64,000 bases of DNA from Megascapheus bottae (Eukaryota; Chordata; Mammalia; Rodentia; Geomyidae): positions 31,910,001 to 31,974,000 of the forward strand of contig JANJXV010000013.1 in the NCBI GenBank assembly GCA_024803745.1. The letters are read 5' to 3'. The notes under the pieces were generated by a model that did not search any database, had not been told where the DNA came from, and saw only the letters and a list, made by a program, of their open reading frames with translations. Position 1 is the stretch's first letter, and each line of letters starts with the position of its first letter. Positions 58,270 to 64,000 of this stretch are shown here, piece after piece. The position numbers and the translations under genes were made by a program.

Positions 58270-58736
58270 AACTTAGTCATTGTTTACACTTATAACAGCA
58301 GATTCTCAAAAGGCTGAGACTGAGAAGTTGATGACTCAAGGCCAGCCCAAAAGAACAGTCCAGACCACTCCTCTAGGACCTGAGTGTGGTAGCACAAGCC
58401 TGTCATTCTGATCTTATGGCAGGCTGACAGTGGGACAATTACTATTCCAGGCTACCTCAGGGAAAAGAAAAAAAGGTTACACGGTTCCATCTCAAGGAGA
58501 AAAGTTGGACGTACTAGTGTGTAGTTGTCATCTTACCTGTGATAGAAAGCGTAAAGTAGTTAGATTGTGGGCCAATCACAGGCTTGAGTCAAGAGCAAGA
58601 CTGTCTCAAAATAATCAGTACAATAAAAGACTAGAAGCACAGCTTAGCAGTAAAGCCTGCCCAGCAAATGTGAGACCCTGAATTTCAATCCCAATATTTT
58701 TTTTTCAATCCCAGTATTGCCAAAATAAAAATTATT
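58270..58736 (+). mobile_element. Old composite SINE (B1-like monomers plus ID-like end)
   Basis: In order: a B1-like piece (AAGGCTGAGACTGAGAAG), a second B1 monomer (GTGTGGTAGCACAAGCCTGT), a third B1-like piece (AAGAGCAAGACTGTCTCAAA) and an ID-like end (GAAGCACAGCTTAGCAGTAA to CCCAGTATTGCC). The tail repeats TTTCAATCCCARTAT. A + frame over it is an artefact. Confidence 0.7.
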
Positions 58737-58757
58737 CAGATACTTACTTTTTGTGAG

Positions 58758-59488
58758 TTAATTTTTTTATTAAAGAATTTATTAATGTTGATTTTTACAT
58801 CATATTTTAAATGACAAGTTTAACAAGTGTTCAAGGAGGGAATCTCTATTTACAATCACTGGGACTTAGTATTTAGAACTTAATCAAAATTAGGCTAAGG
58901 GTTTGTATGTCACAGAAACATATTTGTGAAATAAAACATGTCTATAGAGTCATAGGTTTTTATGTCTATATAGTTATGTTTGTATTTCCACTACCATGTC
59001 CATAGCTTTGGGTATGCAGTTATTGAGTCCTCAATCTTGTACTCTTTGGATTTAATAGCCACATATTAAGGATATAATGCGCCTTTTGATCCTTAAGTCT
59101 TGACTTGTCTCACTCAACATGGTTTGCTCTAGATTCATCCACTTCCCTGCGAATGCCATTATTTTATCTTGTTTGTTGGCTATGTAGAATTCCATTGTGT
59201 ATATGTACCACATTTTCTGTATCCATTCATCTGCAGTAGGGCATCTGGATTGTTTCCATCGCCTGGCTATTGTGAATAGTGCAGAGATAAACATAGCTGA
59301 GCAGGTGTCCTTATCATATCTTGGGTCATGATGTTCAAGATAGATGCCCAGAGTGGTATGGTGGGATCGTAGGGAAGGTCTATTTTCAGTTCTTTAAGAA
59401 ACCTCCACACTGATTTCCAGAGTGGCTGAACTAGTTTACAATCCCACCAGTTTTGTAGTGGAGTTCCTTTTTCTCCACAACCCCACCA
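58758..59488 (-). mobile_element. LINE-1 type II, ORF2 C-terminus plus 3'UTR
   Basis: Same 3'UTR type as 16013-16744. ORF2 C-terminal residues remain readable over 59052-59294 (MFISALFTIARRW, WIQKMWYIYTMEFY, RRIISLICGY) with a proper terminal stop. ATACTTACTTTT occurs at 58740-58751 and 59492-59503 as a likely target duplication. Confidence 0.93.
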
Positions 59489-59517
59489 CGTATACTTACT
59501 TTTGAAAGAGCTATGTT

Positions 59518-59706
59518 AGCCGGCGCTGGTTGTAATGCTGAGATTATGACTCAAAGCTAGCCCAGAGAGGAAAATCTGTGAGACTCTTTTCTCCAATTTA
59601 CCACCAGAAAACTAGAGATTGCATTGTAACTCAAAATGGTAGAGTGCTAGCCTTGAGCAAAAGAGCTCAGGGATTAAGTTCAAGTCCTACAATCTACAAT
59701 AACAAA
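59518..59706 (+). mobile_element. B1-Geo SINE with shortened left monomer
   Basis: GCCGGCGCTGGTTGTAATGC jumps to GAGATTATGACTCAAAGC, then a normal linker and Geo half to AAGTTCAAGTCC. Confidence 0.85.
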
Positions 59707-59731
59707 TAGTGCTATTAAAAAAGAGTTGCTA

Positions 59732-59948
59732 GGGCCGGGAGTTTGACCTAGTGGTTAAAGTGCTTGCCTAGCATGCATGAAGACCCGGGTTCGATTCCTC
59801 GGTACCACATACATAGAAAAAAGCTGGAAGTGGTGCTGAGGCTCAAGTGGTAGAGCTCTAGCCTTGAGAAAGTCCAAGGACAGTGCTCAGACCCTGAGCT
59901 CAAGCCCAGGACTGGCAAAAAAAAAAAAAAAAAAAAAAAAAAAGAAAG
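59732..59948 (+). mobile_element. IDL-Geo SINE, near-consensus, long A tail
   Basis: Full-length plus copy with an A27-type tail. The exact 15-bp target duplication AAAAAAGAGTTGCTA sits at 59717-59731 and 59949-59963. Probably one of the youngest insertions. Confidence 0.97.
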
Positions 59949-59963
59949 AAAAAAGAGTTGCTA

Positions 59964-61958
59964 TTTAATGAATGCAACGATTTAAAAATAATATTAAATT
60001 TCACCTATCTGCAGTAAATATACCACCTTTTTGTTTGTTAGACAATCTCACTGTTGTCATTGAATGTGATTAGCATTGTTCTAGACTTTGTACACTTTTT
60101 AAAATTTTCATTGTCATTTCTACATGTCCAGCTTAAGGATTTATAAGAGGTTTCTAAAATAGCTCTACATATCTGATAAATGATGCTATATTCTGTTAAA
60201 TAATGGGTTTCTATATCTAAATTTCTTGCCTTCCTATGAAGGCAATTATGTAAAAAAGAGGAAAGCAGAATAATGCATGTGTGGGAGCAGATTTATTTGT
60301 TATTCCATGGTTAAAATTCTTTTATATCACTGTCTACATTAAAAAGGAAATTTTCTGTTTTGTATGGAAATATTAATGGACTAACACAATAGTTTAAGTA
60401 TTTTCTTTCACAGAAATTGTCTTTATCAGAAACATATGCATCACCTGTTGTGACATTAAGTAAATAATGATGTTAAAACAAAATAGCAGTGTTTCTACTC
60501 TTCTCCTCTATGCCATTCATAGCAGGAATTGATTGAGAGAAATGATTATCAGTTTAATTGTACATTTCATTTGATCAGTTGTTAAATAAGATCCTTTTGT
60601 GCTGTCTTTAAAATGAAATTGATCATGCCAATTGACATCTTTTCATTATTATATGTAATTGGAGCACATGTTACACGTATTTTCAGCTTATAATTTCAAG
60701 TGTATTTCTTGGCACAATTGCTATTTTGGTTATAAATTTCTGTGTTTATTTGTGCAAGAATACTGTGGCGTTTCCCACATGAAGTAACATAATAATCTAT
60801 ATTTTGCATTTTGTATACATTTGGTTCCTTATTGCTCCATGTCCCTTGTTAGAACATAATAAGTACACTTATCAAGAGAGATTTAGCTCTGTAAGAGTCT
60901 CTTTATCTTCAAGATACACAAATATTTCTCTTGTCACTGTGCTATCTTTGGATAACTCAGTTATATCCCATTTTCAAACATGACAGAGTAAAGCAGTTTT
61001 TTTATTTGAACTTTAAGAATCTGTGCATCCTAAACCACTAGATACTATTTTGGTATAATCTATCATCTTTGTTAATGTTCTATTGGCTATAAGTCATATT
61101 ATATCAAGTTGCATAGCGACAATATGTTTCACCAGGCATTCTATTTTTATAATTTTATTTAAAACTGACATGTTACTTGCTGTACCTGAAACCCCAAGTG
61201 AGCCAGTTATTAGAGTGTAACAAAGTTTTGACGTCAGAGTAGCTATTTATTGTACTGGAAACCATTAGCAATGCATTACCCTTTGGCACTGCTGTTTTGT
61301 TTTGTTTTGTGTTTTTGCAGAAAAATGGTTAAAATTTTATGACTGATTTTGACCAATTAGGTTTCTATCTCTGTTAGAACTAAGAAAATATAGTACACAA
61401 ATGTGTGTGTGTAGCACAAACATGCCTTATATTCCTGAAGATTGTAGTTTACTTAAACACATTTATATGCCTTATAAAAGTTTGTACTCAGCATCTGTTA
61501 TAATATTATTTTCCTCAAGTTTGATTGCTAGTACATAGAAAGGAATTAAAGGCATTTTGTTGTTGGCTATTATGGATATGAGTGCTTATTAGCTACATGT
61601 AATCTTTCCATATTTGGTGATGTACTTGATGTTAGTACTAATTTTAAAAGATCCTCAGCATTTTCTTTGTCTGCCTTCAGCAACAGAGTCTTTGGAATTG
61701 ATGGAGATAATAATGTTTCATAAACATATAATGTAATTAGTTACAAACAGGTTGTCTTCCTGCTTAACTGTGACTGCAGGCCTCTGCCCCAGAAAAGGTA
61801 CTGAAATACATGCTCTTCATCCAGACATGGACTTTAAGCCCCTTAACTCCTGGGCCAACCTAATGTTAACATTTGAACCACTGCCAGAGCATTTCGTATC
61901 CAGTGGGGCAATAATTTGAAATTAAGCAAAAGCGAATCTCTTGGGATTTTTATCTTTT
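59964..61958. other. Two-kilobase repeat-poor intronic block
   Basis: No SINE, L1 or simple repeat other than a short (TTTTG)n at about 61293. No exon recognised. In this SINE-dense half of the window it stands out as insertion-free. Confidence 0.55.
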
Positions 61959-61974
61959 AACCCAGCTACTTTTA

Positions 61975-62209
61975 TTTATTATTTATTTTTGTGGGTCATG
62001 GGGTTTGAACCCAGCCTAGGCGTGGTCCCACCTTTGAGCCAAGCCCCACTTCCTGTTTTCTTTCTCCCCCACCCCCTACTTCCCGTTTTCTAGAGGTTAA
62101 TTGGAGATGAGTCTCAGATCCTTTTGTGCCTAAGCTGGCTTTGAACCTTGATCCTCAGATTTCAGCCTCCTGAGTAGCTAGGATTATAGGCATGAGCCAC
62201 GGTGCCAGC
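61975..62209 (-). mobile_element. B1-Geo dimeric SINE
   Basis: Minus copy with a C-rich duplication in the linker (the CACTTCCTGTTTTCT unit recurs as ACTTCCCGTTTTCT). Target duplication AACCCAGCTACTTTTA (61959-61974) and AACCCAGTTGCTTTTA (62210-62225). Confidence 0.95.
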
Positions 62210-62379
62210 AACCCAGTTGCTTTTAAAACCATCTTTTTTAAAAAAAATATCCAAACCCATGTTTATAAAATAACTTGGTTGTTTCAGCTAAGAATTGCCT
62301 CCATTTAAGGAGATACAATTAATTTTCTCAAATTTTAGTGTGATACATTTTAAATTGAGCAATACCATTACTTTTGTTG

Positions 62380-62517
62380 TTGGTTTTGAGGCAGAGTCAA
62401 AAATGGCATGATCTAGGTTGGGTAGAACCTGTTAGGTAGCTATGGTTGAGCTTGTGATCCTCTTGCCTTATCCTCCTAAAGGCTAGAGAATTATAGGTAT
62501 GTACCACTATGCCTAGA
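62380..62517 (-). mobile_element. Old B1-like monomer
   Basis: GAGGCAGAGTCAAAAATGGC, TGTGATCCTCTTGCCTTATC and GGTATGTACCACTATGCC follow B1 order in reverse complement. Confidence 0.75.
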
Positions 62518-63354
62518 TATATTACTTCTGTCATTTTACTGCATTATCTACTCATTAATTTTCACACATTGATGATTCTTTTCCCTTGAAAATTCAAAAC
62601 AATTTCTGTAATAATATATTTCAGATATTTTTTCAAATTTATATATAAATGAGATGTCTGATACTAATTTTTATAAATGTTTATTTTATATTTCATTTTA
62701 TTTTTATGTATGTTTTATGCTAATGTATATATTATATATAGGATATTATTTTAATATATATTTCATATATGTGAATAGATATATATTCAGGGTGGAATGG
62801 ATCAATGTCTTCTACATTATATATATATTTAATAGGAAAACTTCGTATGATAACCTTTTTAAAAAGCCTGTTACACTTGTTTTCCAAAAAAGGCGGGGAG
62901 GAGTGAGTATCCCCATCCACAATGTTTTCTCAGAAAAAAGAATAGGACAAGTGCCAACTCCAAAAGTGATAGATTTCTTATATAGCATTGCAGTATTGCA
63001 CAATCATAAGTAATAGATTTACTGACAGCAGAGAAACCAGGGTTACAATCGGTTTTTCCACCACCACAAAGAATAGATTAATTCTAAATTCTGGGTCAGT
63101 GTACTGATGTATAAAATAGATGTAGCAGCAGCTACTCAAAAGATTACCATATTTGGGAAGGCTAAATAAAATAACATACAGGATGTCAACTCAATTTCTT
63201 ACCCCAAATGGTAACTCAAATGTGTCTTAAATCATTGTACTTGGTAATTCTTATCTGTACAAGCAATATATTAGAGTGCTTAACAGCATAGCATGCAGGC
63301 TTTTGAGCCAGACTGCCTGGGTTAACCTCCTTAATCCACTCCTATGTAATCAGA

Positions 63355-63551
63355 CTTTTTTTTTATTTGCCAGTCCTGGAACTTGAACTCAGGGCCTGAG
63401 CAATGCCCTTGGCCTTTCTCAAGGATAGAACTCAACCACTTAAGCCTCAGCACCACTTCCAGCTTTTTTTGTCTATGGGTACCAAGGAATCAAACCTGGG
63501 TCTTCGTACATGCTAAGCAAGCACTCTACCACTAGGCCAAACTCCTGTCCC
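63355..63551 (-). mobile_element. IDL-Geo SINE nested in MIR
   Basis: Full-length minus copy with target duplication TGTAATCAGA at 63345-63354 and 63552-63561. Confidence 0.95.
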
Positions 63552-63616
63552 TGTAATCAGATGTTAAGAAAATTTCAGACATCCTCTGCCTTCATTTCCA
63601 TATTAAAAAAAATGAG

Positions 63617-63852
63617 GGCTGGGTGCCAGTGGCACATGCCTGTAATCCAAGCTACTTAGGAGGCTGAGATCTGAGGCTCATGGTTCAAAGCCAGCCAAGG
63701 CAAGAAAATCCATGGGACACTTGTTTTCACTTACAGAAGTGGCCTTAAGGCTCAAGAGGTAAAGCACTAGCCTTGAACTGAAGTACTAAGGGACAACACC
63801 CAGGCCCATAGTTCAAGCCCCACAACCAACAAGAAAAGAAAAACAAGAAAAA
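63617..63852 (+). mobile_element. B1-Geo SINE nested in MIR
   Basis: Full-length plus copy (GGCTGGGTGCCAGTGGCAC to CAACCAACAAG and an A-rich tail). A short AAAAATGAGG-like and AAAAAGAGGG-like match lies on the flanks. Confidence 0.93.
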
Positions 63853-64000
63853 GAGGGAATAGTACCTGTGTATGGTTTAAAATTTTTGTCCTTGACTATA
63901 ATGAAAACATTAGTACATGATACAATTAGTATCCGCCTTAAAAGTACTGAATATGAACTCCTTGCCATTTTAGAGATGTTTTTAGTTTAACCTTAACATC

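Larger units (their letters stand above)
63264..63890 (+). mobile_element. MIR element split by two SINEs
   Basis: Segment 1 (63264-63354) has TTTTGAGCCAGACTGCCTGG. Segment 2 (about 63552-63616) has CTTCATTTCCATATTAAA. Segment 3 (about 63853-63890) has GGGAATAGTACC. They are consecutive parts of one MIR, separated by an IDL-Geo and a B1-Geo insertion. Confidence 0.75.
34179..64000 (+). other. METTL15: METTL15 intron downstream of the recognised exon
   Basis: The exon expected next in METTL15 (following the LYP junction) was not found before the window end, so this stretch is read as the 5' part of a long intron. It contains the densest SINE and L1 insertions of the window. Large introns are known for METTL15 in other mammals; the length here is a minimum. 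Confidence 0.7.

Noticed and set aside
62654..63013. 119-codon frame, Tyr/Ile/Phe-rich
   Set aside because: Derived from (ATT/TAT)-rich sequence around 62640-62830, and overlapping frames exist on the other strand.
1..64000. CRISPR array, prokaryotic operons or phage genes
   Set aside because: Direct repeats here are SINEs, L1s or microsatellites, and no regular spacer array or bacterial gene organisation exists.

Overview
This is mammalian nuclear DNA, AT-rich and dominated by introns and retrotransposons. No bacterial, viral, plasmid or CRISPR feature is visible. The SINE population points to a geomyoid rodent (pocket mouse, kangaroo rat or pocket gopher). About 21 copies belong to a dimeric SINE whose left half is an ID-like, tRNA-Ala-derived monomer with A and B boxes. 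Its right half is a second monomer, matching the published description of IDL-Geo, a SINE restricted to Geomyoidea. The species cannot be fixed from the sequence alone.

The only protein-coding sequence I can defend is one 137-bp internal exon on the + strand at 34036-34172. It encodes the SAM-binding motif I and acidic loop of METTL15, the mitochondrial 12S rRNA m4C methyltransferase of the RsmH/MraW family. It has a pyrimidine tract and AG acceptor upstream and a GTAAGT donor downstream. Everything else therefore reads as two large METTL15 introns: 1-34035 upstream and 34173-64000 downstream. I found no other METTL15 exon and no other gene.

The introns hold four layers of repeats. (1) IDL-Geo SINEs. 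(2) A second dimeric SINE with a 7SL-derived, B1/Alu-like left monomer fused to a right monomer recognisably homologous to the Geo monomer; it is called B1-Geo here, descriptively. (3) 5'-truncated LINE-1 copies of at least two 3'-UTR types. The largest, at 29568-31150 on the minus strand, keeps 388 open codons of the ORF2 C-terminus. (4) Older debris: MIR, ID-like and B1-like monomers, composite B1-ID elements and a few unassigned ancient repeats. Many young copies have clear target-site duplications, and several are nested or serially inserted at one target.

Other structures are a compound GTT/CTT/CTC triplet-repeat tract (12867-13041) in a 450-bp polypyrimidine run, a second polypyrimidine run at 22130-22416, several (CA)n, (TG)n and (TTCC)n microsatellites, and a near-perfect 28-bp-arm inverted repeat at 17393-17462. 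Long open frames in the simple repeats, and the polyleucine, polyphenylalanine and polyserine frames, are artefacts. I saw no previously undescribed functional system. The most interesting points concern SINE module sharing, L1 structure and the hairpin.
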